DNA of 64,000 nt from Belliella pelovolcani (GCF_900156785.1 NZ_FTOP01000001.1:62001-126000), one strand, 5' to 3'; positions 18,836-28,860 are shown, numbered from the stretch's first letter. Notes: generated by a model not told the origin, from the letters alone. Numbers and translations are program-made.

Positions 18836-19867
18836 TTACTTCCCTTTGGCCCCAACGACCAAGGACTTGGCAAACTCTTTTGAGTATTGGGTAAAAAGGT
18901 CTTTAGAGGCAGCGATATAGTCTTCTTTGGACATCTCTATGATTCTCGGATCGAAGTTGACGTCTGGCTTAGCTTTCAATGAAAATAGTTTGCTCATAAG
19001 ACTCTCCGCTTTGGTCTTATCCTTTGAAATTACAGCTGAATACTCTTTATCAGAAATAAAATCTGCATTTAGCCTCGCTGGTGTACTGCCAGGCGATCCA
19101 TTTTTCGAAATAAAATCAAAAGTATTGTAAGTGATCCGCATCTTTGGAACCACTTTCATTTCTGCACTGGTAGTCTTCCCTCTTCTACCAGCATCCAAGT
19201 CCACATCCAGTTCTACAGTAGAAAAATCCACATCAATATTTTGTGTCATCAATATCGCATCACTCGCTTTATAGTAATTCTTGATGGCAACAGCCAGAGG
19301 AACCCCACCTACAGCAAAGCTCTTTTCATTAAACATAAAAATTCCTTGCTCTGGAAGCATCTGAACTTTGGCATTACCTATGTCAGACTCATCAACTTTC
19401 CCCTTCTTCTTGTCAGTTTTTCCTTCGAATCTATCTTTGACTTTCTGAAAGGCATCCTGCTGCATCAATTCCTCTACTGGAACTACTTTGAAGCCTGCGT
19501 TGGCGATTTCTCTTTCTAAGATCTTCTGAAAATCATTGGTTAGGGCTTGATAATCTTCCAAGGTCATGCCCGCATTGAGTATGGTGGTCACTTGTGCAGA
19601 ACCACTTTGTTGACCTGCATACTGCCCTCCTTTGCTATGTGCTTCGAAGACATTCTGCAACTTACTGAGCTTTCCTTCTTGTACCACCTGCTTGGTTTCT
19701 ACATAAGTTTCAAAACCCACACTCAGCTGAGGAATGGCAAAAGCAGTTGCTCCCTTGATGGTTTTGTTGTAATGCCCTTTGGTTCCTATACCAGTGAACA
19801 TTTCTTGAGCGAATAGCGATCCCGCTGACAATGTCAGTATCGCTACGGATAAGATGATCTTTTTCAT
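18836..19867 (-). CDS. Secreted protein of unknown function
   Basis: 343 aa with a clear signal peptide ending SLFAQE. The mature part is soluble and mixed alpha/beta, with a lysine-rich loop (GKTDKKKGKVDESD) and no cysteine or catalytic motif I recognise. It has its own terminator. The regular coding pattern and signal peptide support a real gene; function cannot be assigned. It lies upstream of the barrel protein gene in the same orientation but is separated by the terminator. Confidence 0.7.
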   Translation of the reverse strand: MKKIILSVAILTLSAGSLFAQEMFTGIGTKGHYNKTIKGATAFAIPQLSVGFETYVETKQVVQEGKLSKLQNVFEAHSKGGQYAGQQSGSAQVTTILNAGMTLEDYQALTNDFQKILEREIANAGFKVVPVEELMQQDAFQKVKDRFEGKTDKKKGKVDESDIGNAKVQMLPEQGIFMFNEKSFAVGGVPLAVAIKNYYKASDAILMTQNIDVDFSTVELDVDLDAGRRGKTTSAEMKVVPKMRITYNTFDFISKNGSPGSTPARLNADFISDKEYSAVISKDKTKAESLMSKLFSLKAKPDVNFDPRIIEMSKEDYIAASKDLFTQYSKEFAKSLVVGAKGK

Positions 19868-19979
19868 GATTGAATTGGTTTTCGTTGGGACTAAAATCTA
19901 TACCCAAAGCTCCGAAAACACCCTCCATCAAAACATACCCTACAGCTTGTAAATTCGACTACCCACTAGCACGGATAAG

Positions 19980-22121
19980 CTATGGTCGCACTATCAGCTT
20001 CCTACTGTGACTTTGCCCATTGCCTAAACTGAAATTCAAAATATACAGCCCTGGAGCCAAGTTACCAGGCTGAAGGAATATTTCCCTATTGGCTTCCAGC
20101 ATAAGCTGCTCAACTAAAATCTGACCCAGGCTATTTACCAACCTTACTTCCGCAGCCTGATTGGCAAGTATACTTACAGGCCCTGTAGTAGGGTTTGGAT
20201 ACACTTTCACCAAAAATCCCTCACCTTCAGGATTGGAAACCTCAGATATAGACTTGAGATACAACAATCCTCCCGCAGTAGTCCCCAAAAGCAAGTCATA
20301 GCTAGACCCAAAAGCGTCTGCCACCCTACTTATCCAAGTATTCCGACCCAATCGAGCAGGTCTCAACTCCTCACCAATCCTGACCAGTACTTCTTCTCTA
20401 TCCTTTTTATTCATAAAATCATCGATCCAAAAAAGCTGCCCACGCTGATCAGCAGCATACAGGCTAGGTCTCTGTCCAGGCACCACATGTATAGTCAAAT
20501 TCCTGGAAGCAGGATTATCTTGGAAACCGAGAAAATTCCGCTCAAGCAAATTCAAAGTGGGAATTTCCTCGCCAAAACTTACTTCATAAAGTAGCAACTC
20601 ACCTGTCTGCCGAGCCAAGAGCAAGTAGTCTCGATTCTGAAAAGCAAATAACTCAAAATGGTCCAATGGCCTTGGTGTCAAGCCTGGCACATTGACTTCA
20701 TTCTTCACAGTAAAATCCTCGAATGCGGTATGGAACAGTCGCTTCACCAAGGCAAAATTGACTGTATCCGTGCCAGCAAGCCAATAGCTATTCTGCCCAG
20801 TGGCACTGCGATAGGTTTGATATTGGAGGTCTGTCAAGTCTAGCTCTGACAAACTCAAATGATCCTCCTCAGTCAAGCGCCAATCTTCCGCTGTCACTTC
20901 AATGATCCTGAGGCTACCGACCACTCGACTACCTTTCAATGTGTTAGCTGACAAGTAAAGTTTGCCGTTCAACTTATTTCCTTGAAAACTAGGCCGCGTA
21001 TTCTCTCCAAGGTCAAGCATCTGATCTTGTAAAAAAGGAGTAATTCCACCACCTTGCAATGGTATAGAAAAGAAATTCCTGCTGTAATCTGCCCTGAAGG
21101 AGCCTGCTATCGAAGAAGAATTGGTGGTAATCAGTAGCTGATCATGCCACAACTGCGCTGCATGGAAAATCGGAAACTCCGGCAAGACTCCAATGCTCGG
21201 CAGCGATGTCGAAAATTCATCAAATATAGGATTGGCATTAGTCCCCTTATTGGGTAAATAATAAAGTTGATTGCATTCATCCTGTCCCATCAATAAATCC
21301 ATGACTCCATCGCCATTGAAATCTGCATAGAGAATGGAATGACCTCCTGCATGCTCGATCCGCTTGTTGTCATCTTCGATAACTCTGCCCATCGGCATCC
21401 CCGAGCAGGTGATCCCAAAGCTAAACTGACCACAGTCACAAAACTCAAAGCCACCCCACCTAGCCTCGGGAAAAGCAAAACCATCAATATCTGGAACTCC
21501 TTTTCGTTCTACGGAAGTATTTCTGTAAAATTCCAAGAAATCTCCCGAAGCAAAATTGAACGTAGCAATATCCAAATCACCATCCCCATCGATATCCATG
21601 ATCAAAGGAATATCTAGGTTATTGGCTTGCAGGTTGCTATTATTATCCAATCTAAGAAAATTCTGAGCCAGCTCCCAGCTAGGGAAAGTAGCGCCTGGGG
21701 GACTGACATTTCTATACGCTCTGATCCCAAATGGACTGGAAGTAAACAAGTCCTTTTTCCCATCCCCATCATAATCTGCAAGTACTAGAAAGCCATTGAC
21801 ATCCGAAGGAAAGTAATAAGAAAGTTGAGGCAAATGTATAAAAAACACATCCTCTTCTTTAAAAACAGAAACTTGTCTGGCATTGATATCCCATATCACC
21901 AACTCCTCTTCCCCATCTCCATTGACATCCATGGTCTGAACTTGCGCGGCATTGAGCCCACCAGAAAAAGCCAATGGAAGCATCTCTCCTTCTTTGAGTA
22001 AACTGACAGGACTTGCAAATTCAAAAGCTGTTTGCCCATAACTCAGCAACGAAAACTGACAAGCAATCAGTAGACTGAAGTAAGCTTTTTTCAAAAAAGA
22101 AGGACTAATTTTAAATGACAT
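19980..22121 (-). CDS. FG-GAP/VCBS repeat protein with T9SS C-terminal sorting domain
   Basis: 713 aa secreted protein. Signal peptide at the N-terminus (FSLLIACQFSLLSYGQ region). Several calcium-binding propeller repeats of the form DxNGDG: DVNGDGEEELVIWD, DYDGDGKKDLFTSS, DIDGDGDLDIATF and DFNGDGVMDLLMGQ. The C-terminal ~75 residues (VYPNPTTGPVSI ... LVNSLGQIL ... LAPGLYILNF ... SRKLIVRP) are a type A T9SS sorting domain, so it should be exported through the T9SS and attached to the surface or released. Ligand unknown. Confidence 0.88.
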   Translation of the reverse strand: MSFKISPSFLKKAYFSLLIACQFSLLSYGQTAFEFASPVSLLKEGEMLPLAFSGGLNAAQVQTMDVNGDGEEELVIWDINARQVSVFKEEDVFFIHLPQLSYYFPSDVNGFLVLADYDGDGKKDLFTSSPFGIRAYRNVSPPGATFPSWELAQNFLRLDNNSNLQANNLDIPLIMDIDGDGDLDIATFNFASGDFLEFYRNTSVERKGVPDIDGFAFPEARWGGFEFCDCGQFSFGITCSGMPMGRVIEDDNKRIEHAGGHSILYADFNGDGVMDLLMGQDECNQLYYLPNKGTNANPIFDEFSTSLPSIGVLPEFPIFHAAQLWHDQLLITTNSSSIAGSFRADYSRNFFSIPLQGGGITPFLQDQMLDLGENTRPSFQGNKLNGKLYLSANTLKGSRVVGSLRIIEVTAEDWRLTEEDHLSLSELDLTDLQYQTYRSATGQNSYWLAGTDTVNFALVKRLFHTAFEDFTVKNEVNVPGLTPRPLDHFELFAFQNRDYLLLARQTGELLLYEVSFGEEIPTLNLLERNFLGFQDNPASRNLTIHVVPGQRPSLYAADQRGQLFWIDDFMNKKDREEVLVRIGEELRPARLGRNTWISRVADAFGSSYDLLLGTTAGGLLYLKSISEVSNPEGEGFLVKVYPNPTTGPVSILANQAAEVRLVNSLGQILVEQLMLEANREIFLQPGNLAPGLYILNFSLGNGQSHSRKLIVRP

Positions 22122-22232
22122 ATTTACTCGTACAACTTATTCTAGAACAGCATGTTGAAAATTAATGATCAATACCAGTATCATAAAGGCTAACTCTTCC
22201 AAAGTTCAAATTTTTAATTTTAGTTCATGATT

Positions 22233-22370
22233 ATCCGCTTACTTACAAGTAGAATCTAAATAATGGAACAAACCTATGATTTCTAGCCAATATCAATGAA
22301 TATCCAATATCTATAAGTATCGGATTGATCTAAGCCCGCATTTAAATTGGTTATAGGTATAATTGCGGAT
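22233..22370. repeat. ATCCGCTTACTT...GCGGAT bracketed element, copy 2
   Basis: Second copy of the arrangement at 15073, with ATCCGC 22233-22238 and GCGGAT 22365-22370. It occupies most of the gene-free 22122-22533 stretch between the T9SS cargo and murF. Its interior also contains an AATATCAATGAATATC motif that recurs at about 24762. No ORF or RNA fold is evident. Confidence 0.45.
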
Positions 22371-22533
22371 ATACATATTTGAGTTTGCTCCTACTTTTTA
22401 CACAACTTTGGAAAAGTTGAATCTCAACCTATAATCATTTATAGATGACATTGCTATCAATGCTCAAATTAACGATCAATTCTTGATAATGATGCCACGA
22501 ATAGCTTAATTTTAGGATTCAAATTGAGTTCTT

Positions 22534-23835
22534 ATGTCCGATATCCAATCACTCTACACTCATTTCCTACAATCCACAGGAGTCAGCACTGATACACGTA
22601 AAATCGATCAAGGCAATATTTTCTTTGCCCTGAAAGGACCAAACTTCAATGCCAACAGCTTTGCTGCACAGGCTTTGGAAATGGGGGCCTCACTCGTCGT
22701 CGTCGATGATCCTGCAGTGGTGATTGCGGGAGATTTGAGGTACTTCTTATGTGAGGATGTATTGAGCACGCTCCAAGCGCTTGCACTACACCATCGAAGA
22801 CAACTGAACATCCCCATCATAGGACTGACTGGAAGCAATGGTAAGACGACCTCCAAAGAACTCCTGCATGCTGTATTGAAGCAAAAATTCAAGACTTCAG
22901 CTACAGTTGGCAACCTGAACAACCATATCGGCGTGCCTTTGACACTTTTGGCAATCGAAGAAGAAACGGAGATCGCAATCGTGGAAATGGGCGCCAACAA
23001 ACAAGGCGATATCAAGGAACTCTGTGATATTGCAGAACCTACACACGGGTTTATCACCAATATCGGAAAGGCTCACCTCGAAGGTATGGGAGGGCCAGAA
23101 GGAGTCTTGAAAACCAAAACTGAGTTATTTCAGCACTTAAGAGCACACAAAGGCACTGTCTTTATCAATTCCCAAGACCCTATCCTTTCCAATATGGCCA
23201 AGCGCTTTGAAAACCCTGTCCTCTACCCAGCCAAAGGTGATTATTGCGAAGTGGAGTTTGTGGATGCCAATCCCTTTGTAAGATTCAAAGTAGAAGGAAG
23301 CGAAGATTCATATCTCAGTTCCATGATAGGAGCATATAACTTTGGGAATATTGCCACCGCCATTACTTTAGGGAAGTTTTTCGGTGTTTCTATAGAAAAG
23401 GCAGTTCAGGCTATCGTCAATTACAAGCCTTCCAATATGCGTTCTCAACTCGTAGAAAAACGAAGCAACTTGATCATCTTAGATGCATACAACGCCAATC
23501 CATCCAGTATGGAAGTGGCGATCAAGACTTTTGGCGAGATGACTGGGAAAAAACACAAAATGATCATCTTGGGGGACATGTATGAACTTGGTGATAGCAC
23601 CCAAGCCGAACACGAGAAATTGGGTGAATTGGTCAGCCAATATGATTTTGATAAAATTTGTTTTGCCGGAAAGCATACCCAAGCGGCTTTGGCAAAGGCT
23701 CCGATGAAAGCACTCTATTTTCCTGATCCTTTTTCCTTCAGAAACTGGCTACAGGATTCCAAATTAGAAGATCATCTGATTTTGATCAAAGGAAGTAGGG
23801 GAATGAAATTGGAGGGCTTGGTGGATTTTATATAA
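22534..23835 (+). CDS. murF: UDP-N-acetylmuramoyl-tripeptide--D-alanyl-D-alanine ligase
   Basis: 433 aa cytoplasmic Mur ligase that adds D-Ala-D-Ala to the UDP-MurNAc-tripeptide. STDTRKIDQGNIFFALKG at the N-terminus is the MurF/MurE substrate domain, GLTGSNGKTTSKELLH the ATP loop, IVEMGANKQGDIKELC the central signature, and LILDAYNANPSSMEVAI the C-terminal motif. It stands alone here rather than in a dcw cluster. Confidence 0.96.
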   Translation: MSDIQSLYTHFLQSTGVSTDTRKIDQGNIFFALKGPNFNANSFAAQALEMGASLVVVDDPAVVIAGDLRYFLCEDVLSTLQALALHHRRQLNIPIIGLTGSNGKTTSKELLHAVLKQKFKTSATVGNLNNHIGVPLTLLAIEEETEIAIVEMGANKQGDIKELCDIAEPTHGFITNIGKAHLEGMGGPEGVLKTKTELFQHLRAHKGTVFINSQDPILSNMAKRFENPVLYPAKGDYCEVEFVDANPFVRFKVEGSEDSYLSSMIGAYNFGNIATAITLGKFFGVSIEKAVQAIVNYKPSNMRSQLVEKRSNLIILDAYNANPSSMEVAIKTFGEMTGKKHKMIILGDMYELGDSTQAEHEKLGELVSQYDFDKICFAGKHTQAALAKAPMKALYFPDPFSFRNWLQDSKLEDHLILIKGSRGMKLEGLVDFI

Positions 23836-23975
23836 AAAGTTGCTTTGGCAAATAATACCCCTGTTAAATTTGAAGTTGATATTAGTTGAGATTTTGTTAC
23901 TCAAATTGACAATTATGCTTAACTATTTCACTTTACAGTAGTTTTAATCGGTGAATCACGAATTAATCCAAAAAA

Positions 23976-24656
23976 ATGCCTACTCCATACCTTAACTTCC
24001 TAAAAGAACTCGCCAACAACAACTCCAAAGAATGGATGGATACTAATAGGGATTGGTATCAAGAGGTGAGGGCTGTGTTTTTGGAGGATGTGGCTGAGTT
24101 ACTGGAAGGAGTTAGTTCTTGGGAACCAGCTCTTGCCGGATTTAAGGCCAAAGATTGTGTTTTCAGGCAAAATAGAGACATCCGTTTTTCTGCAAACAAA
24201 GCCCCTTACAAAACCAATTTAGCAGCATATTTTTCCGTAGGAGGCAAAAAATCCAATGGCCCTGGCTATTATTTGCACATACAACCTGGTGAGAGCTTCA
24301 TCGCTGGAGGAATATGGATGCCTCCCGCTGATATTTTGAAAAAAATCCGTCAAGAAATCGACTACTCTGGGGAAGAACTGCTTAAGATACTCAATGAACC
24401 CAATTTCAAGAAACATTTTTCCAGCTTAGAAGGCGAGCAACTTAAAACAAGCCCAAGAGATTATGATACCGAGCATCCACATATCGATTTGCTCAGATAC
24501 AAGAGTTTTATCGTATCTACGCCTCTGGCCGACAAAGATATTTCTTCTGGTAATTTCAAAACCAAAACACTCGATGCTTTCAGACTGATGAAACCCTTTC
24601 ACGATTTTCTGCATCAAGCGGTGGATGAAGCTGAAAGTGGAGAGGGGTTGTTGTGA
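23976..24656 (+). CDS. DUF2461 domain-containing protein
   Basis: 226 aa. N-terminal YLNFLKELANNNSKEWMDTNR and the central FRQNRDIRFSANKAPYKTN, followed by GYYLHIQPGESFIAGGIWMP, are the signatures of the DUF2461/TIGR02453 family. Cytoplasmic, no membrane segment. The family's biochemical role is not established. Single gene, 140 bp after murF. Confidence 0.9.
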   Translation: MPTPYLNFLKELANNNSKEWMDTNRDWYQEVRAVFLEDVAELLEGVSSWEPALAGFKAKDCVFRQNRDIRFSANKAPYKTNLAAYFSVGGKKSNGPGYYLHIQPGESFIAGGIWMPPADILKKIRQEIDYSGEELLKILNEPNFKKHFSSLEGEQLKTSPRDYDTEHPHIDLLRYKSFIVSTPLADKDISSGNFKTKTLDAFRLMKPFHDFLHQAVDEAESGEGLL

Positions 24657-24839
24657 GGAAAGGATCCTTAAAAGTAGTTCCGGGAATGCTTCTTTACAAG
24701 AAAATGCAATTCATTCGATTTAACGAATGTTATTGGGAAAATATCATTTAGTATCTAATATCAATGAATATCAAAGCTAAACTAAATCGGTTTTTTCTAC
24801 CGTTACAGACAAAGTACTATATATGCATGTAAAATATCC

Positions 24840-25655
24840 CTACCCCAGCAAAACCTCCTCTATCATCACCGCCACCCCATCTTCTTTATTGCTCAAAGTC
24901 ACTCGATCTGAAATTGCCTTGACTTCCGCCCGGGCATTGCCTACCGCAACTCCCATCCCTACGGCTTGAAGCATTTCTATATCATTATAATTGTCCCCAA
25001 AAGCCATCACTTCATCCATCGCAATGTCATACTTACGCGCTAGAAGGAGTTGTAGCGCCGAGGCTTTTGAAATAGACTTGGGAGCAATTTCTATATAGGT
25101 ATCCTTGGAGCGGTAGAGGTGCAAGTCCTCACCAAGGTGTTGCTGTGCATTTTGAAAGAAAAAATCTATCTCTTCGGCAGGACCCATACACATGACTTTG
25201 TGCGCTCCTTTTCTTCTGGCTTTCCACATGGCCAATACTTGATCTGCGGGCTGAATGGTGGGGTCTACCCTTGTATTGCTAGCCTCCCGCTCCGCCCAGT
25301 AATCAAAAGCAGGCTCGTACCATTCCTCCCCTTGATACAGACTGACATGGACTTGTGTGCCTTTGGCTATCTTCACCAAGGCTTCACAATGATCAAGCCC
25401 TATCGCTACATCATCCAAAACCTCTTGATAGCTGTCGTGAATCACAAATCCCCCATTGTAGCAAATCAATGGTTCGCCCAAGCGTCCCATATCTTGCTGT
25501 AAATGTCGCATGGCATCAGGCATACGAGAGGAAGCAAGTATGATAGGGAAATCCTTGGGTAATCGCGCAATCGCTTGAAGTAATCTTGGGGACAGCACCC
25601 TGTCCCCATTCAATAATGTACCATCTATATCAGTACAAATCGCTTTAATCTGCAT
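24840..25655 (-). CDS. Cof-type HAD-IIB family sugar phosphatase
   Basis: 271 aa. Motif I DIDGTLLNG with nucleophile Asp, motif II LASSR, type IIB cap, motif III lysine (SKASALQLLLARK), and motif IV GDNYNDIEML. Family members hydrolyse sugar phosphates or cofactors such as FMN or PLP; the substrate here is unknown. Directly abuts the small membrane protein gene upstream (shared base 25655), so the two are probably co-translated. Confidence 0.9.
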   Translation of the reverse strand: MQIKAICTDIDGTLLNGDRVLSPRLLQAIARLPKDFPIILASSRMPDAMRHLQQDMGRLGEPLICYNGGFVIHDSYQEVLDDVAIGLDHCEALVKIAKGTQVHVSLYQGEEWYEPAFDYWAEREASNTRVDPTIQPADQVLAMWKARRKGAHKVMCMGPAEEIDFFFQNAQQHLGEDLHLYRSKDTYIEIAPKSISKASALQLLLARKYDIAMDEVMAFGDNYNDIEMLQAVGMGVAVGNARAEVKAISDRVTLSNKEDGVAVMIEEVLLG

Positions 25656-25933
25656 CAGGCTATATCAAAATCATTCGGATCAAAGTTATCAAAAAACCCT
25701 GATATCGCTCCGAAACCTACGATAAAGAGGATCAATAAACCCAACCCTACTGCCAATGCAGTCCAAATTAGCTTGGCCTTGGCCCAATTGGCTTTACTCG
25801 GATTCCCGTTTTTGTCCAATGCCCATACGATCAGCATGATAAAACCTACTATAGGAATGTTAGCGATAAATACAGTCAAAAACCAGTCTGAAGTATTGAC
25901 TGGTGGATGTTGAAACTCTTGATTGATGTACAT
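25655..25933 (-). CDS. Small membrane protein, two transmembrane helices
   Basis: 92 aa. Helices at about 18-39 (FLTVFIANIPIVGFIMLIVW) and 55-78 (LIWTALAVGLGLLILFIVGF), with a charged KNGNPSKANWAKAK loop between them and an acidic C-terminus. Similar small two-helix proteins are common in Bacteroidota. Function unknown. Confidence 0.7.
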   Translation of the reverse strand: MYINQEFQHPPVNTSDWFLTVFIANIPIVGFIMLIVWALDKNGNPSKANWAKAKLIWTALAVGLGLLILFIVGFGAISGFFDNFDPNDFDIA

Positions 25934-26040
25934 AGTGAGTGGGGTTTTGGTATAAGTTTTTTAATCTATATTGAAAACAGCTTTATTCGCTTATTTCAGC
26001 GCATTTAATTTAAACTTAAATTTTTAAAAAGCCATAAAAT

Positions 26041-26075
26041 CAAAAAAACACTGATGCTGTTTCATCAGTGTTTTG
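26041..26075 (-). terminator. Terminator of the tRNA-Pro gene
   Basis: Perfect 12-bp inverted repeat AAAACACTGATG (26045-26056) / CATCAGTGTTTT (26063-26074), followed on the minus strand by a T run. Confidence 0.85.
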
Positions 26076-26082
26076 AAAATTG

Positions 26083-26156
<74 letters not shown>

Positions 26157-26302
26157 AATATTTTGCGAATTAAATGGATCAAAACTTTATTTCAAAATAG
26201 GATTGATCTCAATCATATCAATACAGCAATAGAGGACTAAGCGCAGTAAATCACATTTTCCTCCAGTTGATTTTGTGGCATAATTGCAGAATATCCTAAT
26301 CT

Positions 26303-27064
26303 TTATCTCAGAAAAGCCTTAACTGTATCAACCACCGCCTGAGGCTGCTCTGCATGAAGCCAATGCCCAGCATTTTTAATATAGATCAGGTGATTATTAG
26401 GAAAGAACCTGTCAATGTCTTTCTTGTCTTTTTCTTGGATATAATTCGAATTGGCACCGCCCATGAAAAGTGTCGGCTTATCGAAAGTACCTTCAGAATC
26501 GAGAGCCTCTCCTACGTTTTCGATTTTATCCATGATCACCGAAAGATTGATCTTCCAGATAAAGTCTCCAGCACTATTCCTACCCAAGCTTTTGAGCAAA
26601 AACTGTCTGATTCCAGCTTCAGGAACATACTTTGCCAATTGGTCATCAGCTTCCTTCCTCGATTTGATTTCGTGAAGATTGATGGAGGACAAACCCTCAA
26701 GTATGGTTTGGTGATGAATAGGATAGTATCTCGGAGCAATGTCTGCTACGATCAGCTTCTTGACTTTTTCAGGATACCGCAAAGCAAAATTCATCACAGT
26801 CTTGCCACCCATCGAATGTCCCATCAGGTATGCCGTTTCAATTCCTTCATCTTCCATCAATTCCGCAAGGTCCCCCGCCATGACTTTATAGTTCCACTCA
26901 TCACTATGTGGGGAGTCACCATGATTCCTTTGGTCTACCAAGTACAGTGTAAACTCCCGCTCCAACTCTTTGGCAATGCTAAACCAATTATCTGCCGATC
27001 CAAAAAGCCCGTGTAATATAATCAATGGCTCTCCTGAACCCTTTTTTCTAAAATTCAATTTCAT
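26303..27064 (-). CDS. Alpha/beta-fold hydrolase (YbfF-like esterase)
   Basis: 253 aa. Oxyanion strand LHGLFGSADNW, nucleophile elbow GHSMGGKTVMNFAL, acid in the late MGGANSNY region and catalytic His in NAGHWLHAEQPQAV. The pattern DQRNHGDSPHS and overall length match YbfF-type acyl esterases. Substrate unknown. Confidence 0.9.
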   Translation of the reverse strand: MKLNFRKKGSGEPLIILHGLFGSADNWFSIAKELEREFTLYLVDQRNHGDSPHSDEWNYKVMAGDLAELMEDEGIETAYLMGHSMGGKTVMNFALRYPEKVKKLIVADIAPRYYPIHHQTILEGLSSINLHEIKSRKEADDQLAKYVPEAGIRQFLLKSLGRNSAGDFIWKINLSVIMDKIENVGEALDSEGTFDKPTLFMGGANSNYIQEKDKKDIDRFFPNNHLIYIKNAGHWLHAEQPQAVVDTVKAFLR

Positions 27065-27180
27065 TTCCTTATCCTTTAAAATTCAACTTAAAGACTTCCC
27101 CACAATCAATCTATTATTTCCTAAACATTTCGCCACAGGCATATCCCCACCTCATCAATCCCCTATCTCCACCTTACCCA

Positions 27181-27626
27181 TCTATTTCTATTCTATTTCA
27201 ACTATATTTCCACTATATTTCAACCCCCCATCCATCACTTAAATCCAAATATCAATTAATATCTAAGTCTCCATCAATATCATTCAAACCTACCCCCTAT
27301 TTCCACTTTATTTCCACCATATTTCAACTTTATTTCACCCCACCACCCATCACTAAATTCCAAATATCAATTTATATCTAAGTATCCATCAATATCAATA
27401 CCCCCCTATTTCCACCTTATTTCCACCTTATTTCTACCTTATTTCTACCCTATTTCAACTTTATTCCACCCCCATCACTTAAATCCAAATATCAATTAAT
27501 ATCTAAGTATCCATCAATATCATTTACCCCCCCTATTTCCACCTTATTTCTACCTTATTTCAACTTTATTTCACCCCACCACTTAAACCCAAATATCAAT
27601 GAATAAAAAATATCCATCAATATCAT
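27181..27626. repeat. G-depleted tandem repeat region
   Basis: Four imperfect tandem copies beginning CATCACT/CACCACTT at 27233, 27348, 27473 and 27577 (periods 115, 125 and 104 bp). Each copy has an AT-rich half (AAATATCAATTAATATC, CCATCAATATCA) and a pyrimidine half built from 11-bp units of the type TTATTTCCACC, most regular around 27406-27470. The plus strand has only 3 G in 27181-27600. The region separates two minus-strand genes. No ORF on either strand is convincing. Confidence 0.8.
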
Positions 27627-28343
27627 TTAAACCTCCAACTGCCTTCTATACATCTGAATGGTGTTCTCCAATCCATAATAGAGTGCATCACAAATCAATG
27701 CATGACCAATGGATACTTCATCAAGGAACGGGATACTCTCTTTGAGGAATTTTAGATTGTGCAAATCCAAGTCATGTCCCGCATTCAAACCCAGTCCTAA
27801 TGCGCTAGCTAAGTTGGCTACCTCTACATAAGGCTTGACGGCGGCATGCTTGTCCTTATGGAATTGTACAGCGTATGGTTCTGTGTAGAGTTCCACACGA
27901 TCTGTTCCTGTAGTCTTGGCTGATTCAAAAAACTTTGCTTCAGGGTTGATGAAAATAGAAACCCTTGCACCATAGCTTTTCAATTCAGCGACTATATCTT
28001 TCAAAAATTCCTGGTGAGTAATGGTATCCCAGCCCGAATTGGAAGTAATGGCATTGGGTGGATCGGGCACCAATGTAGCTTGAGCAGGCTTGACGGTCTT
28101 GATCAACTCCATGAATCGCTGATCAGGATAGCCTTCTATATTGAACTCAGTGGTGACTACCTTGCTTAGATCAAGGGCGTCTTGGTATCTAATATGCCTT
28201 TCATCTGGCCTTGGGTGCACGGTGATCCCCTCAGCACCAAAGCGCTCAGCATCCAAAGCCACTTGCACCACATTGGGATTATTGGCTCCTCTGGCATTTC
28301 TCAGGGTAGCGATTTTGTTAATATTTACGCTTAACTTGGTCAT
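27627..28343 (-). CDS. pdxJ: Pyridoxine 5'-phosphate synthase
   Basis: 238 aa TIM barrel condensing 1-deoxyxylulose-5-phosphate with 3-amino-2-oxopropyl phosphate to [19 protein letters not shown] at the N-terminus, [31 protein letters not shown] (family PD-x motif) and [12 protein letters not shown] with EVSIGHAL at the end are diagnostic. Full length. Confidence 0.96.
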   Translation of the reverse strand: MTKLSVNINKIATLRNARGANNPNVVQVALDAERFGAEGITVHPRPDERHIRYQDALDLSKVVTTEFNIEGYPDQRFMELIKTVKPAQATLVPDPPNAITSNSGWDTITHQEFLKDIVAELKSYGARVSIFINPEAKFFESAKTTGTDRVELYTEPYAVQFHKDKHAAVKPYVEVANLASALGLGLNAGHDLDLHNLKFLKESIPFLDEVSIGHALICDALYYGLENTIQMYRRQLEV

Positions 28344-28404
28344 TTTCCTAGATTAAAAGATAATTTTGTGACAAATTTACACCTATAACACAAACAACAA
28401 GGGA

Positions 28405-28854
28405 ATGAGTTTAAAGCTAAGTGTAGAAAGTGAAATTAAAAAAGCCATGTTGGCTAAAGACAAGGATAGATTGCGTGCACTGAGATCTATCAAATCCTTG
28501 ATCATGCTGGAAGAAACCAAAGGTGGAGCAGCTGGTAGCATCTCCGAAGATGAGGAATTGAAACTCTTGACTAGAGCGGCAAAACAGCGTAAGGATTCAG
28601 CAGATATCTATCAGCAGCAAGGCAGAGAAGACCTCTATGCTGTTGAAATGGCTGAATTGGAGATCATCTCAGAGTTTTTGCCTAAGCAGCTTACAGAAGA
28701 AGAACTTGAGGCAGCTTTGAAAGCAATCATCGCCGAAGTAGGCGCCGAAGGTCCCAAAGATATGGGAAAAGTGATGGGAGCTGCTACCAAGTCGCTCGCT
28801 GGAAAAGCAGATGGCAAAGCCATTTCAGCCAAAGTTAAATCCTTACTTTCCTAA
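28405..28854 (+). CDS. GatB/YqeY domain-containing protein
   Basis: 149 aa. MLAKDKDRLRALRSIKSLI and the C-terminal tail domain (EFLPKQLTEEELEAALKAII ... DMGKVMGAATKSLAGKADGK) are the YqeY family hallmark, homologous to the tRNA-binding tail of GatB. Its exact role is unclear. It starts an apparent operon with cvpA and pabA/trpG. Confidence 0.92.
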   Translation: MSLKLSVESEIKKAMLAKDKDRLRALRSIKSLIMLEETKGGAAGSISEDEELKLLTRAAKQRKDSADIYQQQGREDLYAVEMAELEIISEFLPKQLTEEELEAALKAIIAEVGAEGPKDMGKVMGAATKSLAGKADGKAISAKVKSLLS

Positions 28855-28860
28855 TACAAT

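Noticed and set aside
25119-25502. 127-codon plus-strand ORF opposite the HAD gene
   Set aside because: Antisense shadow of a well-conserved HAD phosphatase.
27233-27620. CRISPR-like array of ~115-bp units
   Set aside because: Units are of variable length, have no short conserved repeat with unique spacers, and no cas genes are near.
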